Positions 25,524-35,137 of a DNA stretch of 37,837 nt are shown piece by piece (position 1 is the first letter of the stretch; each line of letters starts with the position of its first letter). The notes under the pieces are model-generated. The model made no database searches. It was given only the letters and a program-made list of their open reading frames with translations, and was not told where the DNA came from. A program made the translations under genes and the position numbers. The DNA is from Candidatus Yonathbacteria bacterium RIFCSPLOWO2_01_FULL_43_27 (lineage in GTDB: Bacteria; Patescibacteriota; Minisyncoccia; Phycocordibacterales; UBA1550), in contig MHUV01000001.1 of NCBI GenBank assembly GCA_001823545.1, positions 1 to 37,837 on the forward strand, given 5' to 3'.

Positions 25524-26672
25524 TTATTTTCTTTTCTTGCATTTTAGCACCGCTTCAATTCCCGGAAGTTTACCGTCTACAAGATAGTCTAGTGTTGCAC
25601 CACCTCCGGTGGAAACAAACGAAAGGTCTTTCTCTAAACCATTTTTTTCTACCACTACGGCAGTATCTCCGCCTCCAATGATAGAAGTTGCCTTTGTGCC
25701 AATAATTGCCTTGAGGAGCATGATGGTCCCTTTATCAAATCCCCCTTCGTAGTATCCCAATGGACCATTCCAGACAATAAGTTTTGCTTTTTTCAAAATT
25801 GGCGCGAGGGAACGTATCGTCTCTGGGCCAACATCGACGATAGCATCACCATGAGAAAGATCATCAATGTATTTTACGATCCCTTTTTTGTGGTTCGAGT
25901 CGCTCACCACAACATCCGTAGGAAGAATAATCTTTCCTTTTTTCAAGAGAGATGTAATATTAAATTTATAACGATCCACTGTTGAGGTACCCACCTCAAG
26001 CCCTGCGTCACGAATAAAATCATTCGCAAGAATACCCCCCACAAAAATATTATCCGCACGCTTCATAAACTTTTTCAAAAGTGGCATTTTAGTTTCAAAC
26101 TTTGCGCCACCAAGAATAAAGAGGAATGGATGTTTTGGGTTAAGCGCAAGAGAGAGATGCTTAACCTCGTCAGCAATAAGAAAACCAATATAGCTCGGTA
26201 AATATTTCGTAATTCCCACAACCGAAGCATGAGCGCGATGTGTCACCGCAAAAGCATCATTGATATAGATATCACCGAACGAAGCAAGGTATTTTGCGAA
26301 TTCAGGATCATTGTCAGTCTCGCGCGCGTCGAGGCGCAAGTTTTCAAACACCACTACGCCACCCAGTGACAAACCCTCTACCATCGTACGCGCCTCTTCT
26401 GTACGAAAATCAGGCACAAACCCTACCTTTATTTTTCTACTTAAATAACGAACTATAGGCTTGAGAGATGAAGACGCGTCCTTACCTATATGTGACAGAA
26501 TAATTACCCGAGCCTTCTTTTTAATCAGGTACTCAACGGTAGGAAGTGCGCGGTCGATACGCATCGTTTCTACAATCTTGCCATTTTTTATTGGCACATT
26601 AAAATCAAGGCGAAGAATAACGCGCTTACCTTTAAGGTCTTTGATATCTTTAATGGTCGGAATATTTTTCAT
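25524..26672 (-). CDS. pgk: Phosphoglycerate kinase
   Basis: 382 aa; GKRVILRLDFNVPIKNGKI, FILGGAKFETKMPLL, VWNGPLGYYEGGFDKGT, IIGGGDTAVVVEK. Confidence 0.97.
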   Translation of the reverse strand: MKNIPTIKDIKDLKGKRVILRLDFNVPIKNGKIVETMRIDRALPTVEYLIKKKARVIILSHIGKDASSSLKPIVRYLSRKIKVGFVPDFRTEEARTMVEGLSLGGVVVFENLRLDARETDNDPEFAKYLASFGDIYINDAFAVTHRAHASVVGITKYLPSYIGFLIADEVKHLSLALNPKHPFLFILGGAKFETKMPLLKKFMKRADNIFVGGILANDFIRDAGLEVGTSTVDRYKFNITSLLKKGKIILPTDVVVSDSNHKKGIVKYIDDLSHGDAIVDVGPETIRSLAPILKKAKLIVWNGPLGYYEGGFDKGTIMLLKAIIGTKATSIIGGGDTAVVVEKNGLEKDLSFVSTGGGATLDYLVDGKLPGIEAVLKCKKRK

Positions 26673-26697
26673 ATGATAGGTGGTGGTTGTTCAATAG

Positions 26698-27459
26698 TTA
26701 TTTGACTTTTTCTGCTCCGCGCAAAATCTCCCCAAACACAAATGGATCTAAACTAGCACGCCCTACAAGAAGCCCGTCGATGCGTGAAGCAGTTAAAAAA
26801 TCCTTCGTATTTTTTTCGTTTACCGAACCTCCATAGAGAATCGGCACGTGAGAACCGTCCCTATTATACATATCGGCGAGTGTTTTTTTAATCAGAATCG
26901 CAATTTCAAGCGCGTCCTCCGAAGAAGCTGCGCGGAGTGCATTTTTACCAATAGCCCATATTGGCTCATACGCAATGACCATATTACTTAATTCTTTTTT
27001 CTGTACATTTTTGAGCGCCAATTTTATCTGAGAAGCGACGTATCTCAAATACTCCCCGTCCTTATCACGTTCGCGTTCACCGACACACAAGACAACCACG
27101 AGTCCCGCCTTAATACCTGCGAGAATTTTTTTATTTATCATCTCATCAGTTTCTCCGAGCACGCGACGTTCCGAGTGTCCAATAATCACGTGTGTTAAAC
27201 CAACCGAACGAATCTGCGAAGGTGAAACTTCCCCCGTATACGCGCCTTCTTGCTCAAGCCATGCATTTTGCGCACCAAGAGTCACCCTATGTCCCGCTAC
27301 CATTTTTTTCAAATCGCCAGCGTACACCAACGGAGGACAAATAACCGTCTGTACATTGCGCAACACGCTTGCTGTTTTTTTAATCTGGGTAAATCGTTCG
27401 CGAGCCTCTTTTAGTTCCACAGGATACATTTTCCAGTTACCAATGATAAGTTTCTTCAT
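26698..27459 (-). CDS. tpiA: Triosephosphate isomerase
   Basis: MKKLIIGNWKMYPVEL; GAYTGEVSPSQIRSVGLTHVIIGHSERR; VIAYEPIWAIG; ILYGGSVNEKN. Start MKKL at 27459 preferred over 27504. Confidence 0.96.
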   Translation of the reverse strand: MKKLIIGNWKMYPVELKEARERFTQIKKTASVLRNVQTVICPPLVYAGDLKKMVAGHRVTLGAQNAWLEQEGAYTGEVSPSQIRSVGLTHVIIGHSERRVLGETDEMINKKILAGIKAGLVVVLCVGERERDKDGEYLRYVASQIKLALKNVQKKELSNMVIAYEPIWAIGKNALRAASSEDALEIAILIKKTLADMYNRDGSHVPILYGGSVNEKNTKDFLTASRIDGLLVGRASLDPFVFGEILRGAEKVK

Positions 27460-27473
27460 ACGGCAATAATACC

Positions 27474-27533
27474 ATAAAAGAAAAGGTGCAAAAAATCCGC
27501 ACATATGCGGATTTTTTGCACCTTTTCTTTTAT
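27474..27533. terminator. Very long perfect hairpin (28-bp arms) containing an intrinsic terminator, between the pilin operon and tpiA
   Basis: ATAAAAGAAAAGGTGCAAAAAATCCGCA (27474-27501) / TGCGGATTTTTTGCACCTTTTCTTTTAT (27506-27533), 4-nt loop. Confidence 0.9.
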
Positions 27534-27543
27534 GTAATCAATA

Positions 27544-28854
27544 CTACTGCCCCTCCTTCCAATCCTGTATTACCCACGAACCTCCCGGCCCCGATGTAAA
27601 CAGGGCATTTTGAAGTCCCGACGCATAAATTACATTTGCACTATTTTGTAACGTAATCTTGTACGCAGTCACCTCTTTTACTGAAGCATTATTTTTTAAC
27701 AGAATATCACCAAGGCGCGCGTACAAAAGAACATCTCCTTGAGCACCTTGTTCGAGTTCAATCGCTTCATTTGGATCACCCATCGATGCGCCAGTATTTT
27801 CAGATATAAGCATAACCCACGAACTTCCTCCTGGGGCTCCCGTGAAATACAATCCGGTTCCCTCTACTTCAATTTTGCTACTTGTCGTATGGTTTGAAGG
27901 ATTATCAGCAATCATCACGATACTTTGTCCGACAAGCGTGGGGTCAACGCGCACCGTCACGTGATTTTTTATTTTAATATTGCCTGTTACCCAGAGAGGG
28001 CCACCAAGGGTAATCACGGGCCCACCACCTGTACCCGTCCCCGTAATAATGAAATCGCACGGAATCTTTGCGGGTCCCAGCGTGGTGTTTGAAGCAAGCT
28101 CATACTTTCCGCTAGTACATGTAACCGTACCTCCCGCAAGTGCTACTGCTTCAAAATTTGCAATATCAGCTGCTGAAATAGGAAACGGTTGCGCTGGTTG
28201 AAGCGTAAGTGTTTTACAAGTAGTAGTTGATGAACCAGAAATCGTATTGCAGTATGCATCTCCTGCAATCGTAGAATTACTAATGGTTCCCGCATACATA
28301 GAGCTTCCTCCTTGATTTTGAACGCCCGTAATTGAACCATTGAGCCCCGTAGTGCCAGCTGCGATAACCGTACCGCTCACTAAATTATTTGATCCGACAA
28401 CGGGCCCTGCAGAAAAAAGATTTCCTGTAATAGTGGAACTGTTTTGTAAAAGCACACCTCCCTCCCCCGCGTGAACACCAAAACTAAACGATTCCCCCAC
28501 TGAGGTCGTAAGTGTTGATTTTACACGACGAGTATTTTTAAAAATATCACCGAGGGAGCTTATAAATTTTTCATAGCCACTTACGTTGGTAATAGTAGTG
28601 GTGGCAGTATTTCCCTCAAGGACAAGAACTTCCTCGGCGCTTATTTGTTTTCCGTTCTTGAGGCGGTACAAAGCATCCTCGTGCCCAGACTCAGAAAGAT
28701 AGTACGCGCCTTTTGATTTCTCAAAATCACGCGAAGTTACATATTCACGCACCACAGGCGTCGAAAGTCCGAGCGCAAACGTTATTGATATAATAACAAA
28801 AAACATAACCGCCGTTATGATGGCTGCCCCTCTTTTATGTGATAAATATTTCAT
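27544..28854 (-). CDS. PilX/GspK-like minor pilin/pseudopilin with long beta-solenoid-like region
   Basis: 436 aa; N-terminal KRGAAIITAVMFFVIISITFALGLS; body rich in SSTITGN/NSTIAGD-type short repeats. Confidence 0.7.
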   Translation of the reverse strand: MKYLSHKRGAAIITAVMFFVIISITFALGLSTPVVREYVTSRDFEKSKGAYYLSESGHEDALYRLKNGKQISAEEVLVLEGNTATTTITNVSGYEKFISSLGDIFKNTRRVKSTLTTSVGESFSFGVHAGEGGVLLQNSSTITGNLFSAGPVVGSNNLVSGTVIAAGTTGLNGSITGVQNQGGSSMYAGTISNSTIAGDAYCNTISGSSTTTCKTLTLQPAQPFPISAADIANFEAVALAGGTVTCTSGKYELASNTTLGPAKIPCDFIITGTGTGGGPVITLGGPLWVTGNIKIKNHVTVRVDPTLVGQSIVMIADNPSNHTTSSKIEVEGTGLYFTGAPGGSSWVMLISENTGASMGDPNEAIELEQGAQGDVLLYARLGDILLKNNASVKEVTAYKITLQNSANVIYASGLQNALFTSGPGGSWVIQDWKEGQ

Positions 28855-28862
28855 AATAATAA

Positions 28863-29384
28863 TTAATGTGTAGAACCTCGTAATAATATCGTATCATAAA
28901 AAACCGCATCCCGAGACAATACGCCATGAGTATCATGGAGTGACATTTCTATTTTTATCGCTTTTGAATTGGCGGTGGTAATTTGTCTAAAAACTAAATT
29001 CGTCACCGTTGTACTTTTTGCCATAAGAGAACCCTTATCGACACCACCCTCTTTAATTCCTATCTGATTCCCATTCACGTAGAATTCCAAGGTGGTATTT
29101 GCACCACCAGCATCTTTTGTTCTGAGCGTAAGGTATCCAGGGTTTGTATTAAAAGTACTTCCCGCAGTATCGATGTCGTACGCGTTGCGAATCTCGCGAC
29201 TCATGCGCTCGAGTGCTGTCGTTGCTGACTGATTAATATTTTGAGTAAGACGAAGTGTGTAAAATGATTTCATAACGACCATAAGCGCCTCAATCGCGAG
29301 AATAGAGAGTATTGCAAAAAATGCGATGTAGATAATCATTTCCACAAGGGTGAACCCGGATTTTTTGTGTCTCGTGAACCTCAT
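28863..29384 (-). CDS. Prepilin-type N-terminal cleavage/methylation domain protein (PilW/GspJ-like)
   Basis: RHKKSGFTLVEMIIYIAFFAILSILAIEAL class III signal. Confidence 0.85.
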   Translation of the reverse strand: MRFTRHKKSGFTLVEMIIYIAFFAILSILAIEALMVVMKSFYTLRLTQNINQSATTALERMSREIRNAYDIDTAGSTFNTNPGYLTLRTKDAGGANTTLEFYVNGNQIGIKEGGVDKGSLMAKSTTVTNLVFRQITTANSKAIKIEMSLHDTHGVLSRDAVFYDTILLRGSTH

Positions 29385-29385
29385 A

Positions 29386-29877
29386 CTAATTATTGAATAT
29401 GTTAGTTATGTACGTCTGGATTGTTTTAGTAGTTGTCGCTCCCTTTACATTCCACGCAACACTCACCGCAACGAGCCTCGTATTAGGATCGAGTATCCCC
29501 GTATCTGAGATATCTTCACTTACATTTCGCTTCACTTCACTGACGGTAATTTTTCGTTCAAATTTCCCACCAATAAACACATTAATAGTACTCGTTGCCC
29601 AATTCGTACCATCCCACGCGAGATAGGTCGGCGTGGTGGTAGAAAGTTTTACAATATTGTTTGCGTACCCAGCATCACGAAAAAGCTTTACCACCTCTAC
29701 CCCTTCTTCAAGCAAATAGTCACCCTGCACGGCAGACTGTGTAAGACTACTCACCTCAAGCGTTTTTTGAAAAAAAGATGATATTCCCAAGAGGGACGTT
29801 GAGAGCACCGCTGCACCAATAAGCATCTCCACAAGTCCAAACCCTCTCTGTTTTTGAAATGAAACAAAGATCTTCAT
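29386..29877 (-). CDS. Prepilin-type protein (PilV/GspI-like)
   Basis: MKIFVSFQKQRGFGLVEMLIGAAVLSTSLLGISSFF; preferred start 29877. Confidence 0.83.
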   Translation of the reverse strand: MKIFVSFQKQRGFGLVEMLIGAAVLSTSLLGISSFFQKTLEVSSLTQSAVQGDYLLEEGVEVVKLFRDAGYANNIVKLSTTTPTYLAWDGTNWATSTINVFIGGKFERKITVSEVKRNVSEDISDTGILDPNTRLVAVSVAWNVKGATTTKTIQTYITNIFNN

Positions 29878-29917
29878 ATATAAAAGTATATCACCGCACG
29901 TGATCAAACCCTAACTA

Positions 29918-30388
29918 TTAATTTCGCGTTGAAACCCCCGAAGGGAACACGACAATGGTTGTACTCGCTGTTCCTCCGATCACAAGGAGTGTTGTTGTCG
30001 CATTCTGGTTTGTGGCACCCGTTACTTTTTGAAAAACAACATCCGCACCGCCACCATTGACCACGATAGGAGAAAGCGTGAGCGCTGTATTTAAAACATG
30101 TTCCTCATTTGTTCCCGCGCCTGCAACATAGGTATCCCCTTGAAATAAAACGACTTTGTCAGCCTCAAAATGTATCCCGTATTGAAAATCCTCCTTTGAT
30201 GACATTGAAGATAAACGCGCCTTATTCACGAGGGTAATCACGTTCTGTGTTTCAGTACTTAAAATACTATTCCTTCTAAAATCCATAAATGAAGGAATGA
30301 CAATCACCAAAAGAATAGCGAGAATACCAACTGAAATAGTAAGTTCAAGAAATGTTAACCCACGATTCATAAGGGTGTAAGGTGTCAT
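29918..30388 (-). CDS. Prepilin-type protein (GspH/FimT-like)
   Basis: MNRGLTFLELTISVGILAILLVIVIPSFMDFRRNSIL. Confidence 0.85.
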   Translation of the reverse strand: MTPYTLMNRGLTFLELTISVGILAILLVIVIPSFMDFRRNSILSTETQNVITLVNKARLSSMSSKEDFQYGIHFEADKVVLFQGDTYVAGAGTNEEHVLNTALTLSPIVVNGGGADVVFQKVTGATNQNATTTLLVIGGTASTTIVVFPSGVSTRN

Positions 30389-30389
30389 A

Positions 30390-31607
30390 CTAGAGATTGG
30401 TCATTACAGAGTACATTGGCGTAATCATCGATATGGCAAAAAATCCAACAGACGCGCCGATAACCACCATAAGAAGCGGTTCAATAATCGTAGACATATT
30501 TTTCGTAGCAGAGTCTACTTCATCCTCATAGAACGTGGCGACATTCAGAAGCATTTCAGAGAGCTTTCCTGTTTCTTCGCCAACCTCAATCATTTCACCT
30601 ACAAGAAGTGGGTAGATTTTTTCATGTTCAACAAAAACTGACGAAAGCGGGATACCCTTCTGTACACGCTCAACAGCAATAGCCATTATATCCTTGTAGT
30701 ATGTATTTTGAAGAACATCTTTCGTAATAGTGATAGACTCAACCATATCAACCCCCGATGAAAGAAGTGAGGAAAGTGTACGTGTCGTACGTGCAGCATT
30801 TGATTGTCGAACTAAACTTTTCACCACAGGCAAATAAAAAAGCATATACTCAAATGCACGATGACCCTTCTTTGTACGAAGGATTCCTATAATAGAAATA
30901 ACCAAAACGACAACGATACCAGCTCCGGCAACATAATGATTTGCAAGAAAATCCGAAATTCCCATAATGATCTTGGTACTAAGTGGCAACGCAACATTGA
31001 GTTCTTTAAATGTCGCTGAGAGTGTCGGCACCACATAAATAAACATCAAAATACCGATAAGCACGAGAGCAGAGAGTACCACAGATGGATAGATCATTGC
31101 CCCTTTAATCTTTTTCTTAAGGGCATAGCTTTTTTCGAGTTGATCACCTACTACAAGAAGTGACTGGGGCAACTTTCCTGATTCCTCTCCCGCACGCACC
31201 ATTGATACAAATAGTGCAGAAAAAACTTTAGGAAATTTTGCCATTCCATCAGACAAGGTATTGCCGTGACTGACATCCTCACTCAAAGAATGGATAGTTG
31301 CTTTGAAGGTAACATTCCTTGTTTGTCGCTCAAGAATGGAGAGTGCGCGGGAAAGAGAGAGACCCGCCGTCATCATGGCGCTCAAGTTATGCGCAAACAC
31401 AATGAGATCATGCATTTTCACACGAGTAAGGAGTTTGTTGATGAAATCCATATTTAACGAGAAACCCCCTTTCACCTCTTCAACAGAAATGACCGTTTTC
31501 CCCGAAGCACGGAGCTCGGTCGCAAGCGCAAAACGGTCAGTGGATTCTTGTTCTCCTTGAGTTTCCACTCCCGATACTTCTCGTACTTTGTAGGTAAATT
31601 TAGGCAT
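30390..31607 (-). CDS. pilC: Type IV pilus/T2SS inner-membrane platform protein (PilC/GspF family)
   Basis: MPKFTYKVREVSGVETQGEQ; FAHNLSAMMTAGLSLSRALSILERQT; SMVRAGEESGKLPQSL; GEMIEVGEETGKLSEMLLNVATFYEDEVD. Confidence 0.94.
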   Translation of the reverse strand: MPKFTYKVREVSGVETQGEQESTDRFALATELRASGKTVISVEEVKGGFSLNMDFINKLLTRVKMHDLIVFAHNLSAMMTAGLSLSRALSILERQTRNVTFKATIHSLSEDVSHGNTLSDGMAKFPKVFSALFVSMVRAGEESGKLPQSLLVVGDQLEKSYALKKKIKGAMIYPSVVLSALVLIGILMFIYVVPTLSATFKELNVALPLSTKIIMGISDFLANHYVAGAGIVVVLVISIIGILRTKKGHRAFEYMLFYLPVVKSLVRQSNAARTTRTLSSLLSSGVDMVESITITKDVLQNTYYKDIMAIAVERVQKGIPLSSVFVEHEKIYPLLVGEMIEVGEETGKLSEMLLNVATFYEDEVDSATKNMSTIIEPLLMVVIGASVGFFAISMITPMYSVMTNL

Positions 31608-31664
31608 ATAATATGTGATTCCTTTTAAAGATTCGGTCTCCAAAAAGAAAGGTACTGACTTTTC

Positions 31665-33557
31665 CTATGGATACTGTTCAGTAATTGTGGCATAACAAGT
31701 TGTTTCTGTCGTAACATCTCCGCATTTTTTACTCCACCCGCTATACCAACATTGGCGTCCTCGCGAAACAGACGTGCATGATTCTGGTGGTAAATCGGCG
31801 TAAGAATGTTCTCCCGTATCGCACGCCGTTGTTGTGGGTGTGCCCTCCCACCCTTCTGGGGCGCTTTTCTTGTCCACACAATGTACGCTTTTTGTTGTCG
31901 TCCACTTCGCTGGGCGCACCATACAGCTTGCATTCGCATATGTTCCAGAAAGTGTACCATCAGTGCAGGTACGTGTTTCAGAAACACATTCTCCTATATT
32001 CGCGCTTGCCGCCTGATATGCAGTCACTGATGTACCATTTTTAACAGTACCAAAGGCATTAGAACTACAATCCTTCCCATCCAGCACCGCACAACTCGCA
32101 TTCATATAGAAGCCAGATAGAACGCCATTTGCACAGGTGCGTGTCTGAGAAACACATTCTGCTCCATACTTCACACTTGCCGATAGGTATGCGGTGATCG
32201 ATGCCCCGTTAAGAACAACCATGCTACCCAGTGTACACCTTGCCGCCTCTGCTACGTTTACTGTCGCTTTCTGTGTAATTGTAGTGCCTGCATCTCCCGT
32301 GCACGTAACTTCAAGAATTGAAGGACTGGTGAGTGGTTGGGTAAATTTCGTATCGTTCAATCCAAATGTACTATCTGCCCATGGACCACTTCCCGTGCAT
32401 TTCGTCGCTCCCGTTGATGTCCACCTGAGCGTCGCGACCTTGCCATAACCAATTGACTGAGTGCTTGGACTAAGAGTAAGTGAAAGTTTTGGAACTGAAA
32501 CAATCACCTGAACTTCTTTCGTAGTTGTCCCCCCGACGCCATTCTCACACGTAATAGAAAACATTTGACTTTCCTTAAGTGGTGCAGTTGTCTGTACGCC
32601 ACTCGCTGAGAGTTTTCCTGTCCACCCCCAATCCACACCAGCGCCACCTGCAGTACACGACGTTGCGTTTGGCGCAAGCCATGCAAGAGTTACCTTTTCT
32701 CCCGCAGTTACTTTTGAAGGCGTTGCCGTAAAGGTAATCTGCGGACCCTGTGCAACAGATACCGTTACTTTTCTTAATGAAGTTTTACCATCACCCACAC
32801 AGGAAAGTGTATACGACTGACTCGTCGTAAGTGGTGGCGTAGTATATGAACCTTTAAGAGGACGTGACCCTGTCCATGTGGACGATGTTCTTCCACCCGA
32901 CGCCGTACAAGATGTTGCATTCATCGTCGACCAGGTAATCGTAGCAGTCTTACCCTTGCCAATCGATTCTGGTTTTGCGCTCATGGTAATAATAGGAACT
33001 TTTACGATCGGCTGTGCAACATCAACAGTAACACTTTTTGTAATAGAAACGCCGTCATCCGCCATACAAGAAAGAATAAATGTCGTGGGTACCATCAACG
33101 CCCTTGTTTCTACCGAACCAGCAGCGGCACCTCCTGTTACAAACCATGATGACTCGTTTCCTGCCGCAGCACAAAACGTTGAAGTTGATGACCATGAAAG
33201 AGTTACCGGCTGACCCGTTGTTGCCTTTGCAGGTGTAGCAATAAAAGAATTAATGATGGGAGCTGGAATATTTTCTGCTATTGCGCAATCCTGAGGACAC
33301 ACATTTGGATTTGCTTTTTCATGAGGATTACACACACCGTCACCACATTGGGTAGTAGGCGACCAGTTTGGTGGTTCCGGGAACGTAATAGTGCTTGTCG
33401 CCGAGGGACATACTCCCCCAATGCAGGTGTTGTCGATGGTATTGTTTGAAAATTTCATAACAGCGACCGTTGTGCCCAAGGACAAAACAATTAAACTCGC
33501 AACTGTTATCAAAATAATATTTTTTGTAAGAACAAAACCGCGTCGAGAATTTAACAT
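31665..33557 (-). CDS. Large cysteine-containing Ig-like repeat surface protein, putative pilus tip adhesin
   Basis: 630 aa; RRGFVLTKNIILITVASLIVLSLG N-terminus; repeated ...TWxxxNATSCTAxG...SYTLSCVGDG... units; Cys-rich C-terminus with ECVSxTRTCxxGxLSGxYxNASC repeats; first gene upstream of pilC. Confidence 0.8.
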   Translation of the reverse strand: MLNSRRGFVLTKNIILITVASLIVLSLGTTVAVMKFSNNTIDNTCIGGVCPSATSTITFPEPPNWSPTTQCGDGVCNPHEKANPNVCPQDCAIAENIPAPIINSFIATPAKATTGQPVTLSWSSTSTFCAAAGNESSWFVTGGAAAGSVETRALMVPTTFILSCMADDGVSITKSVTVDVAQPIVKVPIITMSAKPESIGKGKTATITWSTMNATSCTASGGRTSSTWTGSRPLKGSYTTPPLTTSQSYTLSCVGDGKTSLRKVTVSVAQGPQITFTATPSKVTAGEKVTLAWLAPNATSCTAGGAGVDWGWTGKLSASGVQTTAPLKESQMFSITCENGVGGTTTKEVQVIVSVPKLSLTLSPSTQSIGYGKVATLRWTSTGATKCTGSGPWADSTFGLNDTKFTQPLTSPSILEVTCTGDAGTTITQKATVNVAEAARCTLGSMVVLNGASITAYLSASVKYGAECVSQTRTCANGVLSGFYMNASCAVLDGKDCSSNAFGTVKNGTSVTAYQAASANIGECVSETRTCTDGTLSGTYANASCMVRPAKWTTTKSVHCVDKKSAPEGWEGTPTTTACDTGEHSYADLPPESCTSVSRGRQCWYSGWSKKCGDVTTETTCYATITEQYP

Positions 33558-33797
33558 ACATATATTGTATCAAAGAACCTACGAAAAGAAAGGGATATTT
33601 TTCTTACATTTGAATTGTGTGCGGAATGAAAAGAACTTGATTGTCGTAAAAAATTTTCTTTTTTCTATTCTTAAGCAAAAAAAATATAATCATCATACTG
33701 TGGGTGTAAATTTTTAATTTTTATTACACAACACACTACTATTAGTATCAACAAAAATGTTATCCCCACCTTTTCCACATATCTATTCCCTCACCTA

Positions 33798-35075
33798 GTG
33801 TTTTATGCTAGGCTTTTAATAACCATTGGGATTGGCCCATTGGCATACCGACACTCAAACACTCTCTCTACGACAGAACGACCGAATTCCTCTAAAAATA
33901 GCCTTATTTTAACTCAACCTAAAACCCCTGACCAAGAAAGCATCTCGAGTGTTCAGGTAAAATATCCTTATTTCTCAATGCTTGCCAGCAAAAAGCGCGG
34001 TAAAGCAGTTTTTGGCGTTCTAACGACGTTCGGCCTTATTTTTATGCCTATAATGGTGATGGGGCTTGCTCCTTCCAAGGCAGAAGCAAGTATTATAGGT
34101 AAAGTATTAGCCCTTTTTTCCTCAGAAGCTTCTGCTGAAGAGACGATGGCAGGTATGAGTGAACAGCCAGAAACACGCTCAACTCAATCACTGCCTCTCC
34201 TTGAAGCTGCCGTAAATATCGACCCTAATCCATCAAAAGAAGGCGGCGGAATCACCGTTATTAACGACACCGCACTTTCATCAAACGTAGGGCCGTCTGG
34301 TACGTTTGCGGATATCGAGACGAGAGAGCACCAAGGGACGATGACAACCTACAAGGTACATCGTGGTGAAACTCTTACTCAAATCGCTAAAATGTTTGGC
34401 GTAAGCGTCGATACCATTATGTGGGCAAACGACCTCGAGCGTGGTGCAGTACTCCGTGAAGGACAAACGCTCGTTATTCTCCCTATGAATGGAATTCTTT
34501 ATACCGTTAAAAAAGGAGATACCTTAAGTAGTATCGCTAAAAAACATAAGGGAAACATTGACGAGATCCTTGAATTTAACGATATCGGTGAAAATGCGAC
34601 GCTCGTTGCAGGTGACACACTCCTCATTCCTAACGGAGAAAACGCAACCATCAAGGCTTCGACACCAAAAACTACACCAAGAACAACGGCTACCCCTCGG
34701 TTTGCGAGTTATCCTTCCTATTCTGGTTACTATCTCTACCCTCTTCAAAAAGGTATCAAGACGCAAGGAATTCACGGGCATAACGGTGTTGACTATGGCG
34801 CTCCACGAGGAACACCGGTATATGCGTCAGCTGATGGCGTAGTAAAAGTAAGTAACTACCGCGATGGCAATCCATGGTTTGGAGGATATGGTAACTATAT
34901 TATGATCGAACATTCAAATGGTACCCAAACACTCTATGCGCACCTAAGTGGTATAGATGTTTCTGTGGGCGATACCGTTCATCGAGGACAAACCATTGGT
35001 AAAACGGGAAATACCGGTCGTTCGACAGGTCCACACCTTCACTTTGAAGTACGTGGTGCGAAAAATCCATTTTAA
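33798..35075 (+). CDS. LysM-domain M23 family peptidase
   Basis: Two LysM repeats (TYKVHRGETLTQIAKMFGVSVDTIMWAN; YTVKKGDTLSSIAKKHKGNIDEILEFN); GHNGVDYGAPRGTPVYASADG ... TGRSTGPHLHFEVR (M23 metal motifs). Confidence 0.94.
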   Translation: MFYARLLITIGIGPLAYRHSNTLSTTERPNSSKNSLILTQPKTPDQESISSVQVKYPYFSMLASKKRGKAVFGVLTTFGLIFMPIMVMGLAPSKAEASIIGKVLALFSSEASAEETMAGMSEQPETRSTQSLPLLEAAVNIDPNPSKEGGGITVINDTALSSNVGPSGTFADIETREHQGTMTTYKVHRGETLTQIAKMFGVSVDTIMWANDLERGAVLREGQTLVILPMNGILYTVKKGDTLSSIAKKHKGNIDEILEFNDIGENATLVAGDTLLIPNGENATIKASTPKTTPRTTATPRFASYPSYSGYYLYPLQKGIKTQGIHGHNGVDYGAPRGTPVYASADGVVKVSNYRDGNPWFGGYGNYIMIEHSNGTQTLYAHLSGIDVSVGDTVHRGQTIGKTGNTGRSTGPHLHFEVRGAKNPF

Positions 35076-35096
35076 TATCTACGTTCAAAAAATGAA

Positions 35097-35134
35097 TTCT
35101 AAAAAAAACCGCCTCTCGACGGTTTTTTTTAGAA
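35097..35134. terminator. Bidirectional intrinsic terminator
   Basis: TTCTAAAAAAAACCG (35097-35111) / CGGTTTTTTTTAGAA (35120-35134). Confidence 0.9.
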
Positions 35135-35137
35135 CCC

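Noticed and set aside
27460-27504. tpiA start at 27504
   Set aside because: The extension translates the terminator hairpin; MKKLIIGNWKMYP at 27459 is the conserved start.
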